Assembly (NCBI GenBank): GCA_023386955.1
Contig: JAEWIS010000055.1
Span: 1-64,000, forward strand
Source: Bacillota bacterium
Lineage (GTDB): Bacteria; Bacillota; Bacilli; Paenibacillales; NBRC-103111
Reading direction: 5' to 3'
DNA length: 64,000 nt
Shown: in pieces, positions 24,184-33,552 of the stretch
Position numbering within the stretch: position 1 is the first letter of the stretch
Layout: every line of letters starts with the position of its first letter
Made by a program: the position numbers and the translations under genes
The notes under the pieces: model-generated
Told to the model about the DNA's origin: nothing
The model's input: the letters and a program-made list of their open reading frames with translations, nothing else
Databases searched by the model: none

Positions 24184-26016
24184 ATGCGGTTGAGGAAGCA
24201 TCCGGACAGAATAAAATCGGCAGCGTCGCGGAACATGCTCTACAAGCTCTCCTTCAAGCAGCGCATCTGGGCCTCCTTTGTGCTGCTGATTACACTGGCC
24301 ATTGCCGCCACCGGCTCCATCTCCTATCTCATCGCCTCCCGGGTGGTCCAGAAGAATGCGTTCCAGTCCAGCCAGGATACGGTGAACAAAGCCGCCCAGA
24401 TCGTAGACGACAAGCTGCGCAACACGGCCAACTCCGTACGCGCGCTTATGCTCAGCGACCCCTTCAAGCAATTGATCCGCGATGTGCAAAGCGGCAACGC
24501 TAGCCGTTATTATCATCATTTATCTGCCCTGCAGGCGGTTTTCTCCCAGGCCAATTTCAGCGACCCGCTAATCGAGAATATACTGGTGGCCACGCCCATC
24601 GGGGAATTCTATTTCCTTAACTTTGTGCGCAATCCCGCAGCCTCCTTCTACAACACGGATATGTACCGGGAGATCAAAACCACCCGCCGCGGCGTATGGG
24701 TCCAAGGCCATGAGGATACCTTTTTCTCCAGCCGGCAGCGGGTGCTGTCTCTGGTGGTGGAGGGAGTAGGCGAGGACCCCCAATTTCCTCCCTTCGACAC
24801 CTATGTCATCGTCAACATTAAGGAAAGAGAGCTCCTGCGACTGTCCACCCAGAATCTGTCCAAGGACGGTCGGGAGTATTATGTGATTAATCCCCAAGGG
24901 GAGCAGGTGATCCGTTCCGACTCCTCCCCGGTTTGGGGAGACACACCTCCGGATTTCCCGAAGCTGATGGGCGAAGAGGATCAGGGCTCTTTTTTCTACG
25001 AGGGCAAATCGGAAACCTACATGCTGAATTACAAACGGCTGGATATTAACCACGACCGGGGCTGGATGGTGGTTGGGGTGCAGTCCAAAGACCAGCTGCT
25101 CCGGGAGGTCAGCCAGATCAAACAAACCGCGTATCTCACCATGCTGGGCTTTGTGCTGCTGTCGCTGCTTTTCGCCAACAAGCTGACCACAGTGCTTCTC
25201 CGGCCGCTCTATAAGCTGCAAACTCTGATGCGCCGGGTGGAGGATAATGATCTGTCCGTCCGCTTCGAAAGCAAATTCCAGGACGAGGTAGCCCAGGTGG
25301 GCTCCCGCTTCAACCGGATGCTGGATGAGATCAGCCGGCTGATTGAGGATGTGAGGAAGGGTGAAACCGAGAAGCGCAGGTCCGAGATGAAGGCGTTGAC
25401 CGCCCAGATGAACCCGCATTTTTTCTATAACACGCTGAATACCATCTACTGCAAATCGGTCCTTGGCGAAAATGAGGATGCCAGCGCCATGATTCTGGCC
25501 TTGTCGGAGATGTTCCAGCTGAGCCTGAACGCCGGCAAGGAGCTGATTCCGCTTCAGGACGAGCTGCGCCATGCGGAGCAGTATGTGGCCATCCAGCAGA
25601 TCAGCTACGAGAATTTATTTATCTATGAGACGGAGGTGGAGGAGGAGCGGCTGCTTCAATGCCTGGTGCCGAAGATTATCCTGCAGCCTCTGGTGGAGAA
25701 CAGCATTCTCCACGGCTTCCGCAACCGGCGGAGCGGCGGGGAAATCCGCGTAACCGTCAAGTCCGGCGATGGCATCCTGCGGCTTACGGTGAAGGATAAC
25801 GGCGAGGGTATACCGTCTGCGAAGGCTACAGACTCTCCCTCCGTGGAAAACCGCCCCCGTTCCCGTCACGGCTACGCCTTGCCTAATATTACTCACCGCC
25901 TGCAGCTGTACTTCGGCAATGAAGCCGGCATGGCTATGACAAGCCGCCCCGGGGAAGGAACTTCCGTTGAGATTTGGCTGCCCATAGTAGAGGAGGAGCA
26001 TAAGGATGAGCGGTAA
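24184..26016 (+). CDS. Sensor histidine kinase, YesM/LytS-like
   Basis: 610 residues. One N-terminal membrane segment (FVLLITLAIAATGSISYLI), a roughly 250-residue extracellular sensor region, a second membrane segment (MLGFVLLSLLFANKLTTVLL), a HAMP linker (RVEDNDLSVRFESKFQDEVAQVGSRF), the His_kinase motif MNPHFFYNTLN with His at about 412, and an ATPase domain (PLVENSILHGFRNR; DNGEGIP). It should sense an extracellular sugar-related signal and phosphorylate the next gene product. It overlaps the response regulator by 11 bp. The ATG at 24184 follows AGGGGG. Confidence 0.93.
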   Translation: MRLRKHPDRIKSAASRNMLYKLSFKQRIWASFVLLITLAIAATGSISYLIASRVVQKNAFQSSQDTVNKAAQIVDDKLRNTANSVRALMLSDPFKQLIRDVQSGNASRYYHHLSALQAVFSQANFSDPLIENILVATPIGEFYFLNFVRNPAASFYNTDMYREIKTTRRGVWVQGHEDTFFSSRQRVLSLVVEGVGEDPQFPPFDTYVIVNIKERELLRLSTQNLSKDGREYYVINPQGEQVIRSDSSPVWGDTPPDFPKLMGEEDQGSFFYEGKSETYMLNYKRLDINHDRGWMVVGVQSKDQLLREVSQIKQTAYLTMLGFVLLSLLFANKLTTVLLRPLYKLQTLMRRVEDNDLSVRFESKFQDEVAQVGSRFNRMLDEISRLIEDVRKGETEKRRSEMKALTAQMNPHFFYNTLNTIYCKSVLGENEDASAMILALSEMFQLSLNAGKELIPLQDELRHAEQYVAIQQISYENLFIYETEVEEERLLQCLVPKIILQPLVENSILHGFRNRRSGGEIRVTVKSGDGILRLTVKDNGEGIPSAKATDSPSVENRPRSRHGYALPNITHRLQLYFGNEAGMAMTSRPGEGTSVEIWLPIVEEEHKDER

Positions 26017-27619
26017 ACGCCTGAAGCTGTGTGTAATTGACGACATCAAAAGTGTGGCCGATATGATCACGACCCGCATCCCCTGGGAGGAGCATGGCAT
26101 CGAAACGGCGGGCAGCGCGCTGGACGGAGATGAGGGGCTGGAGCTGGTGCTGCGGGAGAAGCCGGATATTGTGCTCTCCGACATTCGCATGCCGCGTATG
26201 GACGGGTTGGAGATGACCCGCCGGATTCTTGAGGCGTTGCCCCACTGCAAGGTGATCATCCTCAGCGCCTATACGGATTTTGCCTATGCCCAGCAAGCCA
26301 TCCGGCTGGGTGCCTTCGACTTTGTGAAGAAACCCTTCTCCGTCAAGGAGATTGCCGACATTGTGCTGAAGGCCCGGGACGCCCGGCTGGAGGACATGCA
26401 GGAGCAGGCCCATGTGCAGGCGATGGAGCAGAAGATGCGGGACAGCCTGCCTGTGCTCCGGCAGGAGTATTTTCACTTACTGATGCATCATTCCACCGAC
26501 ATTCCCCGGGCGGCGGCCCGTTGGGAATTCCTCCAGCTGGAGCTTGTGCCGCGGGATTTCGCCGTGCTGATTGCGGAAATTGACCATCTGTCTGAGAAAT
26601 ACCGGGACATGCCCGTCCAGGAGATGGAGCTGGTCCGCTTCTCCCTGCAGAATATTATGGAGGAAACCGTGGCCCGGTTCACCAAAGGCATCATCTTCCG
26701 GGAATCCATGAACCGCTACGTGGTGGTCATCAACTGCCGCGACGATACCGAAGCCCTTGCTGTGGCGGAGGCCTGCTGCGTGAACATCGCCACGTATACC
26801 AAATTCACCATTTCCATCGGAACCGGCCTCTACGCGGCGGGAGTGGATGAGCTGCCCCGCTCCTACAACCAGGCGCTGAAGGCCTTATCCTATCATTTCT
26901 ATACAGGCGGCAACGGGGCGCTTGGCTTCGGGGCGCTGACCCTGGAGCGGGAGCCTGTGCCGGAGGCCTTCTTCTCCCGGGAGCAGGAGCTCCTCTTCGC
27001 CCTGCGCTCCGGCAACAAGGACAAGTGTATCCCGCTGCTGGAGGGAACGCTGGACAGCCTGACCGGCGAGCTGGGCGTTCTTCCAGCGCCGGAATATGTG
27101 GAGACCCTCTGCTGCGAGCTGGCCTCCAAGCTCTACCGGGTGCTTCTGGAGCTGTTCCCCCAGGACCAGCTCACCACCTTCGAAACACGGCTGGCCGTCA
27201 TCAAAAGTGCAGGCCCCGTTTCCTTCCAACGCCTCCGTGAGCTTCTGCTGGAGTTTACCAGAGAGGGCTGCGAACGGGTGGAGGGCAGCCGGCGGCTGGA
27301 ATCCCGGCGGATTATTCTGGAGGCGATGGCCTATATCCGCTCTCATCTGCAGCTGGATTTGAGCTTGGAGCATTGCGCCCGGCAGTTTAATTTCAGCCCC
27401 GGCTACTTCTCCAACCTGTTCAAGAAGGAATCGGGCATGTCCTTCCAGCATTTTGTCATCCAGGAGAAAATGGAAAAGGCCAAGGCTATGCTGCTCTCCG
27501 ATCACCAGGTGCAGGAGATTGCCCGGGAGCTGGGATATGAGCACCGCCGGTACTTCAGCGAGGTGTTCAAAAAATATACCGGCCAAACCCCATCGGAGTT
27601 CCGCGACGCCAACCTGTAG
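26006..27619 (+). CDS. YesN-type response regulator with AraC DNA-binding domain
   Basis: 537 residues. Receiver domain 1-120 with phospho-acceptor Asp59 (DIVLSDIRMPRMDG) and the conserved Lys in FDFVKKPFS. A long linker follows (about 130-420), then a C-terminal AraC double helix-turn-helix (LSLEHCARQFNFSPGYFSNLFKKESG; VQEIARELGYEHRRYFSEVFKKYTG). It is coupled to the kinase by an overlapping start and probably activates the downstream ABC transporter, as is usual for this arrangement. Confidence 0.94.
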   Translation: MSGKRLKLCVIDDIKSVADMITTRIPWEEHGIETAGSALDGDEGLELVLREKPDIVLSDIRMPRMDGLEMTRRILEALPHCKVIILSAYTDFAYAQQAIRLGAFDFVKKPFSVKEIADIVLKARDARLEDMQEQAHVQAMEQKMRDSLPVLRQEYFHLLMHHSTDIPRAAARWEFLQLELVPRDFAVLIAEIDHLSEKYRDMPVQEMELVRFSLQNIMEETVARFTKGIIFRESMNRYVVVINCRDDTEALAVAEACCVNIATYTKFTISIGTGLYAAGVDELPRSYNQALKALSYHFYTGGNGALGFGALTLEREPVPEAFFSREQELLFALRSGNKDKCIPLLEGTLDSLTGELGVLPAPEYVETLCCELASKLYRVLLELFPQDQLTTFETRLAVIKSAGPVSFQRLRELLLEFTREGCERVEGSRRLESRRIILEAMAYIRSHLQLDLSLEHCARQFNFSPGYFSNLFKKESGMSFQHFVIQEKMEKAKAMLLSDHQVQEIARELGYEHRRYFSEVFKKYTGQTPSEFRDANL

Positions 27620-27730
27620 CGAAACCTGCCCTTCATGTGGAGTTTGCCTCATTATGCTTGAACGGCGCTTCTTCTATAATCAAGGTGCACGAGAGAAAAT
27701 TACCGATCATATAAGGGAGGCACATCAAGC

Positions 27731-29137
27731 ATGATGAAAAAAGCGGCATTCACGGCGATGAGCGTGGTTCTGGCGGCAGGCCTTACCGCATGCGGCGGCG
27801 GAAGCGACAATAGCAGCGGCAGCACGGGAGCATCCACGGCACCCTCGGCCGGAGCAAGCGCCACCAAGGCTCCAAGCGGCGAAAAGGTAAAGCTGACGTA
27901 TTGGACCGGCGACCGTCATGATACGGACTATATCAAGGAAGTCATCCAGAAGTTCAACACCACCAACAAGGACAATATCGAAGTGGAAATGGTGGTCCGC
28001 TCCGAGGATTTCGACCAGGCATTGGATCTGGCCTTTACCTCTGCCCAGGCTCCGGATATTTTCCGGACGAAGGAAAACACCATCCAGATGCATTACAAGA
28101 AAGGCTACATGGCTCCCCTGGACGGTTACCTCACCCCTGAGCTGAAGAGCAAGTTCCCGGCTATGGACGAGCTGAACTCCTTCGACGGCAAAATGTACAG
28201 CCTGCCCAACTACGGCACCACCATGCGGCTGGTCTACAACGTGGATCTGTTCGAAAAAGCAGGCATCAAAACCCCACCCACTACCCTGAAGGAAATGGTG
28301 GAGGACGCCAAGAAAATCACCGCAGTGGGCAAGGCCAGCGGCGCCTACGGCATCGCCTTCAACATGAAGAGCCCCAACAGCGCTCTGGGCCGTTCCGCCC
28401 GGCTGATCGCGGAGCTCAGCGGCTACGGCGGCTTCGGCTACGACTTCAAAACGGGCCGCTTCGACTTTAACGGCTGGAAGGACATCATCAACTCCTTTAA
28501 GCAAATGAAGGATGACGGCAGCATGCTGCCGGGTGTGGAATCCCTGGACATCGACCCGCTGCGTGCCCAATTCGCCGAAGGTAAAATCGGCATGTACATG
28601 TCCTTCTCCTCCGAACCTGGTGTATACAAGAACCAGTTCCCGGCGAAGATCCGCTGGGCAGCCGCTCCGGCACCGACGATAACCGGTGAAGTGAAGGGCG
28701 CCTCCGGCTTCCTGGGCGGCCAATGGCTGGCCATCAGCAAGGATTCCAAGCATAAGGACGAAGCCTGGAAATTCCTGAGCTACATGTACCAAAACGAGGT
28801 TCTGCAGACGTATCATGAAAAGGGCTTCGGCATCTCCATGGTTCCCGAAGTGGCGGCCAAGGCCAAAGCACCGGATATCGGCGGCATCGAAGGCTTCCTG
28901 CCCAACAAGGCAGACGGCGTATGGCCCATCTCCCCGACTGTCAATGTGCAGGGCATCAAGTATTACGACGCCTTCTTCAAGTACATGCTGGAGGGCGGCG
29001 ACCTGAACAAGATCGTTGACGACCTGAACAAACGCTATAATGACGCATTGGATAAAGCCGTTGCATCCGGCGAAATCAAGGCGAAGACCATTCCGGATTT
29101 CGATCCGGCGAAGCTGGGCGGCAAGTACGCCAAATAA
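27731..29137 (+). CDS. Extracellular sugar-binding lipoprotein of an ABC transporter
   Basis: 468 residues. The lipoprotein signal ends LAAGLTACGGG (Cys about 18) and is followed by a Ser/Ala/Gly linker. The family-1 solute-binding fold is shown by KLTYWTGDRHDTDYIKEV, QAPDIFRTKENTIQMHYKKG, YSLPNYGTTMRLVYNVDLF and a C-terminal AFFKYMLEGGD helix. Neighbouring GH130 suggests mannosides or manno-oligosaccharides as ligand (inference). AGGGAGG lies 10 bases before the ATG; a TATAAT box is at 27675-27680. Confidence 0.92.
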   Translation: MMKKAAFTAMSVVLAAGLTACGGGSDNSSGSTGASTAPSAGASATKAPSGEKVKLTYWTGDRHDTDYIKEVIQKFNTTNKDNIEVEMVVRSEDFDQALDLAFTSAQAPDIFRTKENTIQMHYKKGYMAPLDGYLTPELKSKFPAMDELNSFDGKMYSLPNYGTTMRLVYNVDLFEKAGIKTPPTTLKEMVEDAKKITAVGKASGAYGIAFNMKSPNSALGRSARLIAELSGYGGFGYDFKTGRFDFNGWKDIINSFKQMKDDGSMLPGVESLDIDPLRAQFAEGKIGMYMSFSSEPGVYKNQFPAKIRWAAAPAPTITGEVKGASGFLGGQWLAISKDSKHKDEAWKFLSYMYQNEVLQTYHEKGFGISMVPEVAAKAKAPDIGGIEGFLPNKADGVWPISPTVNVQGIKYYDAFFKYMLEGGDLNKIVDDLNKRYNDALDKAVASGEIKAKTIPDFDPAKLGGKYAK

Positions 29138-29244
29138 TGACCCGGCGGTAAATGAAAGGCGGGAAGGCACAGAGGGAATCTGCTGTCACGCCCGCCTCTT
29201 TTATGCCCGGGACCCGATCCTCACCGCCTGAAAGGAGGAGCATC

Positions 29245-30141
29245 ATGAATTCCATCCGTAAAACCGTCTTTTCCTATAGTTTTATTCTGCCGAGTTTGTT
29301 TCTGACTCTGGCCCTGGGACTCTACCCCATCGCCTGGGCCATGCGCTACATGTTCTATGATTACAAGGGGTATGGCCAGGAGCGTTTCGTGGGTCTGGAT
29401 AACTTCCGGCAGCTGTTCCAGGACGGCCAGTTCTGGGACTCTGTCGTCAACACCTTCGTGTATGCGGGCGGCAAGCTGATCATCACCCTGCCCCTGTCCC
29501 TGGTGCTGGCGGTTCTGCTTAACCGGGGCCTCCGGGGGCGGCATTTCCTGCGGGCCGTGTACTTTATGCCTACAGTCATCAGCTCGGCGGTTATCGCCGT
29601 TGTGTTCTTCAATATTTTCAACTCGTATAACGGCATCCTGAACCAGTACCTGATGAAATGGAATATCGTGGACCGGAGCGTGGACTGGCTGGGCGCCGAT
29701 CTGGCCATGCTGACCACCATTCTGGTGGCCGTCTGGGGTGCGGTGGGCAACTATATGCTGCTTTTTATCGCGGGTCTCCAGAATATCCCCGAGGATGTGT
29801 ACGAAAGCGCCGCCTTGGACGGGGCCAACAAACCCCAGCAGTTCTGGTTCATTACCTTGCCCATGCTGGGCCCGGTTCTGCAAATGGTTATTATGCTGGC
29901 CATTATTAATGCCCTTAAGGGTTATGAAAGCATCATGGTCTTTACAGAAGGCGGCCCCATCGGCAAAACAGAGGTCATGTTCCTCTATGTTTACAAGCTG
30001 TTCTTCCCTATAGCGGGCCAAGGCAACCTGGTGGAGCAGCAGATGGGCTACGGCAGCGCGGCAGGCTTTGTCACCGCTCTGATTGTGGGCAGCATCACCC
30101 TTATTTACCAGCTGGCCTCCAAACGTTTGAACCGGTTGTAA
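29245..30141 (+). CDS. Sugar ABC transporter permease (MalF/UgpA type)
   Basis: 298 residues with six predicted membrane segments. The EAA loop YESAALDGANKPQQFWFITLPML contacts the shared ATPase, which is not encoded here. The start at 29245 follows AAAGGAGG. It lies 107 bp after the binding-protein gene. Confidence 0.93.
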   Translation: MNSIRKTVFSYSFILPSLFLTLALGLYPIAWAMRYMFYDYKGYGQERFVGLDNFRQLFQDGQFWDSVVNTFVYAGGKLIITLPLSLVLAVLLNRGLRGRHFLRAVYFMPTVISSAVIAVVFFNIFNSYNGILNQYLMKWNIVDRSVDWLGADLAMLTTILVAVWGAVGNYMLLFIAGLQNIPEDVYESAALDGANKPQQFWFITLPMLGPVLQMVIMLAIINALKGYESIMVFTEGGPIGKTEVMFLYVYKLFFPIAGQGNLVEQQMGYGSAAGFVTALIVGSITLIYQLASKRLNRL

Positions 30142-30189
30142 GCGGCTTTGCGGCGGTGCCGCCGCAGCTGCAGAAAGGAGCATTCCGAC

Positions 30190-31074
30190 ATGAGCACACA
30201 GCTATCCGTACCTCTTGGGACCACTCCCGAACGGCGGTTTTCCGCCGCCAGGGTATTGAGCAAAACCGTCCTCTGGCTTTTCCTGCTGGGCATGGCCTTC
30301 CTGACGGTGATTCCCGTTCTTCTGGCCTTTCTCGGCTCCTTCAAAACCAATGCGGAGCTGACGGCGGGTGCCACCTTCTTCCCGTCCTCCTGGCAGTTCT
30401 CCAACTATGTCCAGGCCTGGCAGCAGGCCAACTTTTCCCGATTTACCCTGAACAGCCTGTGGATCAGTGCCACCGTCACCGTGGGCACCCTGATCGTCAC
30501 CGCCATGGCCGCTTACGTGGTGGACCGGATGAATTTCCCCGGCAAACGCATCTATGTGGGGATTCAAGCGGCAATGATGTTCATCTCCATCGGCGCCGTA
30601 GTGCTGCGCCCCCAGTACAATCTGATGATCAAGCTGCATCTGCACACCTCGTTGTGGGGCGTCATCATTATCCTGATCAGCGCCCATGCCTATATTTTCT
30701 TCATCCTGCTGAGCTTCATGGGAGCGATTCCCAGGGATCTGGATGAGGCAGCCCTGATCGACGGCTCCTCCCCCGCCTCCACCTTCTGGCGGATTATCCT
30801 GCCGCTCTTGCGTCCGGGATTGGGTGTTGCCGCTTTGTTCACCTTCCGCGGAGCCTGGAACGAGTATCTTCTGCCGCTGGTCTTCACCATGAGCAGCCCC
30901 AAGCTGCAAACCCTGACCGTGGGCCTGGCCAACCTGCGCTACGGCGCTTCGGCCGCTTCCCAAACCCACTACATGATGGCGGGAGCGTGTTTGTCCATCC
31001 TGCCGCTGCTGTTGGTCTACATGCTGGCCAACAAGTCCTTTATGCAAATGACGGCGGGGTCAGTAAAAGGCTGA
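30190..31074 (+). CDS. Sugar ABC transporter permease (MalG/UgpE type)
   Basis: 294 residues, six membrane segments, EAA loop RDLDEAALIDGSSPASTFWR and the family ending NKSFMQMTAGSVKG. AAAGGAGC before the ATG at 30190. It is the third gene of the transporter; as usual in this group the ATPase is supplied by a multitask protein such as MsmX elsewhere. Confidence 0.93.
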   Translation: MSTQLSVPLGTTPERRFSAARVLSKTVLWLFLLGMAFLTVIPVLLAFLGSFKTNAELTAGATFFPSSWQFSNYVQAWQQANFSRFTLNSLWISATVTVGTLIVTAMAAYVVDRMNFPGKRIYVGIQAAMMFISIGAVVLRPQYNLMIKLHLHTSLWGVIIILISAHAYIFFILLSFMGAIPRDLDEAALIDGSSPASTFWRIILPLLRPGLGVAALFTFRGAWNEYLLPLVFTMSSPKLQTLTVGLANLRYGASAASQTHYMMAGACLSILPLLLVYMLANKSFMQMTAGSVKG

Positions 31075-31118
31075 GTTTTTCGGCTCCACCTTAAATTCCG
31101 GGATAAAAAAATGAAAAT

Positions 31119-31147
31119 CCGGCCCGGGGACAGCGGGCCGGGGGCTT
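31119..31147 (+). terminator. Possible weak terminator after the transporter genes
   Basis: CCGGCCC and GGGCCGG form a strong stem, but the following sequence (GGGGCTTTAT) has few T. Read-through into GH130 is possible. A TATAAT at 31148-31153 could also start a new transcript. Confidence 0.4.
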
Positions 31148-31287
31148 TATAATGAAGGCGTAACCAAAAATTAACCCCCCATAAGTGACAAGATGCTTTG
31201 GGGCCAATAGTCCGATCCGGACGGTTCGCACATCGCACAAGACTTTCATTTTTTTACTATCCTATCTGCCCAGGAGGTTTACCGCAT

Positions 31288-32289
31288 ATGTCTCTGCCCA
31301 TCATCGGCGATCTGAAATCCAGCAGCGTTATTGTCCGTCATCCTGCCAACCCCATTCTCACTCCGGCGGATGTGCCTTATTCCCCGGCTTTGGTATTTAA
31401 TGCCGGCGTCACCAAGTTCCAAGGCAAATATGTCATGGTGTTCCGCAATGATTACGGCGATCCCGTTAACAAGACTCTGCTGCCGGCCGGTACCACCAAT
31501 CTGGGTCTGGCCTACAGCGACGACGGCGTCAAGTGGGATGTGCAGCCCGGCCCCTGCTTCGGTCTGAATGATAAAGAAATCGTGCGCACCTACGATCCCC
31601 GGCTGACGGTAATCGACGGCCGCGTGTATATGTGCTTTGCGGTGGATACCAAACACGGCGTCCGCGGCGGCATTGCCGTCACCGATGACTTCGAACACTT
31701 CGAGGTTCTGTCCATGACAGCTCCCGACAACCGCAACATGGTGCTGTTCCCCGAAAAAATCGGCGGGCGTTATGTGCGCCTGGAGCGTCCTTTCCCGGTA
31801 TACAGCCGGGGCGGCCAGGACCGCTTCGACATGTGGATTTCCGATTCCCCGGACCTGAAATACTGGGGCAATACTGAGCTGCTGCTGGCCGTGGAGCAGG
31901 TTTCCTTCGCCAACGACAAGCTGGGCCCGGCGGCGCCTCCCATCAAAACGGACAAAGGCTGGCTGACCATGTTCCACGCTGTGGACCGCGATCCTTCCCG
32001 TGGCAAAAACGGCTGGGAGGATACCTGGAAGAAGCGCTACACCACCGGAATTATGCTCCTCGACCTGGAGAACCCGTACAAGGTTATCGGCATGAGCCAA
32101 GAGCCCCTGCTGGCACCGGAGGCTGTCTACGAGAAGGACGAAGGCTTCCGCACCAATGTAATTTTCCCTGGCGGCATGATCCTCGAGGACAGCGGCGAGG
32201 TCAAAATCTACTACGGCGCCGCGGACACGGTGGAATGTCTGGCCACCGCGCATGTGGATGATCTGCTGGCTCTTTGTTTGAAAAAGTAA
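31288..32289 (+). CDS. GH130-family beta-mannoside phosphorylase/mannosidase
   Basis: 333 residues. A five-bladed beta-propeller of glycoside hydrolase family 130 is indicated by RHPANPILTPADVPY, VFNAGVTKFQGKYVMVFRNDYG, TTNLGLAYSDDGVKW, YDPRLTVIDGRVYM, ERPF near the middle, KLGPAAPPIKTDKGWL and YYGAADTVECLATA. Phosphorylases of this family split beta-mannosides to mannose 1-phosphate; others hydrolyse beta-1,2-mannosides. I cannot choose the linkage. It lies 213 bp after the transporter and probably acts on its imported sugar. AGGAGG at 31272 sets the start at 31288. Confidence 0.92.
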   Translation: MSLPIIGDLKSSSVIVRHPANPILTPADVPYSPALVFNAGVTKFQGKYVMVFRNDYGDPVNKTLLPAGTTNLGLAYSDDGVKWDVQPGPCFGLNDKEIVRTYDPRLTVIDGRVYMCFAVDTKHGVRGGIAVTDDFEHFEVLSMTAPDNRNMVLFPEKIGGRYVRLERPFPVYSRGGQDRFDMWISDSPDLKYWGNTELLLAVEQVSFANDKLGPAAPPIKTDKGWLTMFHAVDRDPSRGKNGWEDTWKKRYTTGIMLLDLENPYKVIGMSQEPLLAPEAVYEKDEGFRTNVIFPGGMILEDSGEVKIYYGAADTVECLATAHVDDLLALCLKK

Positions 32290-32323
32290 GGTGAATCGGG
32301 CCCGGGTAAGTGGCCCCTTGGAA

Positions 32324-32363
32324 GCGGGCTGGCGGAGGGAGAACCTCAGGCCAGCCCGTTTTG
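32324..32363 (+). terminator. Terminator of the GH130 gene
   Basis: CGGGCTGGC paired with GCCAGCCCG, followed by TTTT. Confidence 0.8.
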
Positions 32364-32430
32364 GTGTGGGCGGGGCGGTGGCCCAGCACTTCTCCAGCCC
32401 CCTTCTCCATTTAGATGGGCAGCGCGGAAA

Positions 32431-32816
32431 TAGCGGAAACAAACTTCCGCTACATACTGCCGGGCTGACATATTGGTGGAATAACGGAAGCATTTTTCCG
32501 CTAACAGCTGCTAAGTTGGTACGCCGGTCGGAATAGCGGAAGCATTTTTCCGCTAACAGCGCAAATAGGCCAGGTATCCCGGCCGTTTGAAGGGGGATAA
32601 CGGAAGCTGGCTACCGTTATCCTCTTGTTTGCGCGGGCAGAAGGGAAATAGCGGAAGGTGACTTCCGCTATTTCCGCACGCAGTCCTTTGATGGGCGACC
32701 GCGCTGCTCCTTTTCCGCTAGTCGCCCGGGGCAACCCCCTTAGCGGAAGCCATCCTTCCGCTATCACGCTTTCACCCTACCGCGAGACCGGAATAGGGGA
32801 AGCCTGGCTTCCCCTA
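32431..32816. repeat. Array of palindromic units TAGCGGAA-N6-TTCCGCTA, with a 2+2 module
   Basis: Units start at 32431, 32482, 32534, 32598, 32649, 32741 and 32794, with a half-unit at about 32711. The four at 32482-32670 are spaced 52/64/51 bp, matching the two modules at 60.5-61.0 kb. Unit 32598 changes both arms to TAACGG/CCGTTA and unit 32794 to TAGGGG/CCCCTA, so pairing is kept by double changes. No gene lies in 32364-32850; the array fills a convergent gap. Confidence 0.9.
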
Positions 32817-32850
32817 TTCCTTCCCTGCCCCTCTCGCGGCCACCCCACTG

Positions 32851-32888
32851 AAAAAGCCCCCGGCCGTTATCTCCGGCCGGAGGCTTTT
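32851..32888 (-). terminator. Terminator of the 32896-33378 gene
   Basis: On the minus strand AAAAGCCTCCGGCCG and CGGCCGGGGGCTTTTT form a long stem with a U tract, directly after the stop codon. It could also work in the other direction. Confidence 0.85.
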
Positions 32889-32895
32889 CCCCACA

Positions 32896-33378
32896 CTACA
32901 AATGGATCCCTGCGTCGAACTGATCCAGGTCATCATCCGACGGATCAAACAAACCCGGACCCGGGTCCCGGAACTGCTGGGCCGCGTTCCTCGCCACCAT
33001 GGCCTCCGCTTCCTCTCTGGTATCAGCGTGCCGCTTATACCGGGGCAGCTCCGCGGCTTCCTCCCCTGCCAGATAGGCCTCCGGCAGATCCTCCGTCACC
33101 GTATGGGCCGGGATGGGGACTCCTGCCAAGTCGTACGCATTGTTGTATACCTCCTGCTCCGGCTGCGCCTCTGTCTCCAGTAAAACCCCTCCATGGGCCT
33201 GCGCAATCTCCAAGGCCGCTACCAGATCCCCCTGGCGGATGGTCAACTGGAGCACCGGCTTGTGCTCGGGGTGGCGGTGCTCCAGCATCTGGCCGGTGAA
33301 ACCCAGCTCCTGCAGAGTGTCCAACGCCAGCAGAGCCGCTTTTTTGTCCGCAAATTGAAAATAAATGGGAGCCAGCAT
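32896..33378 (-). CDS. Hypothetical protein
   Basis: 160 residues. The first roughly 75 (MLAPIYFQFADKKAALLALD... to ALEIAQAHGGVL) have the beta-alpha-beta look of a small ferredoxin-like regulatory fold. The rest is acidic and rich in Ala/Glu/Asp, ending DPSDDDLDQFDAGIHL. There is no membrane segment or signal peptide and I do not recognise the family. AAAGGGGAC precedes the ATG at 33378. It is a single-gene unit with its own terminator. Confidence 0.75.
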   Translation of the reverse strand: MLAPIYFQFADKKAALLALDTLQELGFTGQMLEHRHPEHKPVLQLTIRQGDLVAALEIAQAHGGVLLETEAQPEQEVYNNAYDLAGVPIPAHTVTEDLPEAYLAGEEAAELPRYKRHADTREEAEAMVARNAAQQFRDPGPGLFDPSDDDLDQFDAGIHL

Positions 33379-33552
33379 TGTAAAGGTCCCCTTTCTTGGC
33401 CATATGCACGTTTTGGTCACCTAGCTAGCTTACCCGCAGGTTGCCTTTTTCTTGCATAACACCAATGTACCTTCGGGAGCAGCCATTTATATGCATGTTT
33501 GCCTCCAATGACGTTGGGCTAGGTTCGCTGCCCTCACCCAATCAGCCCTGTC

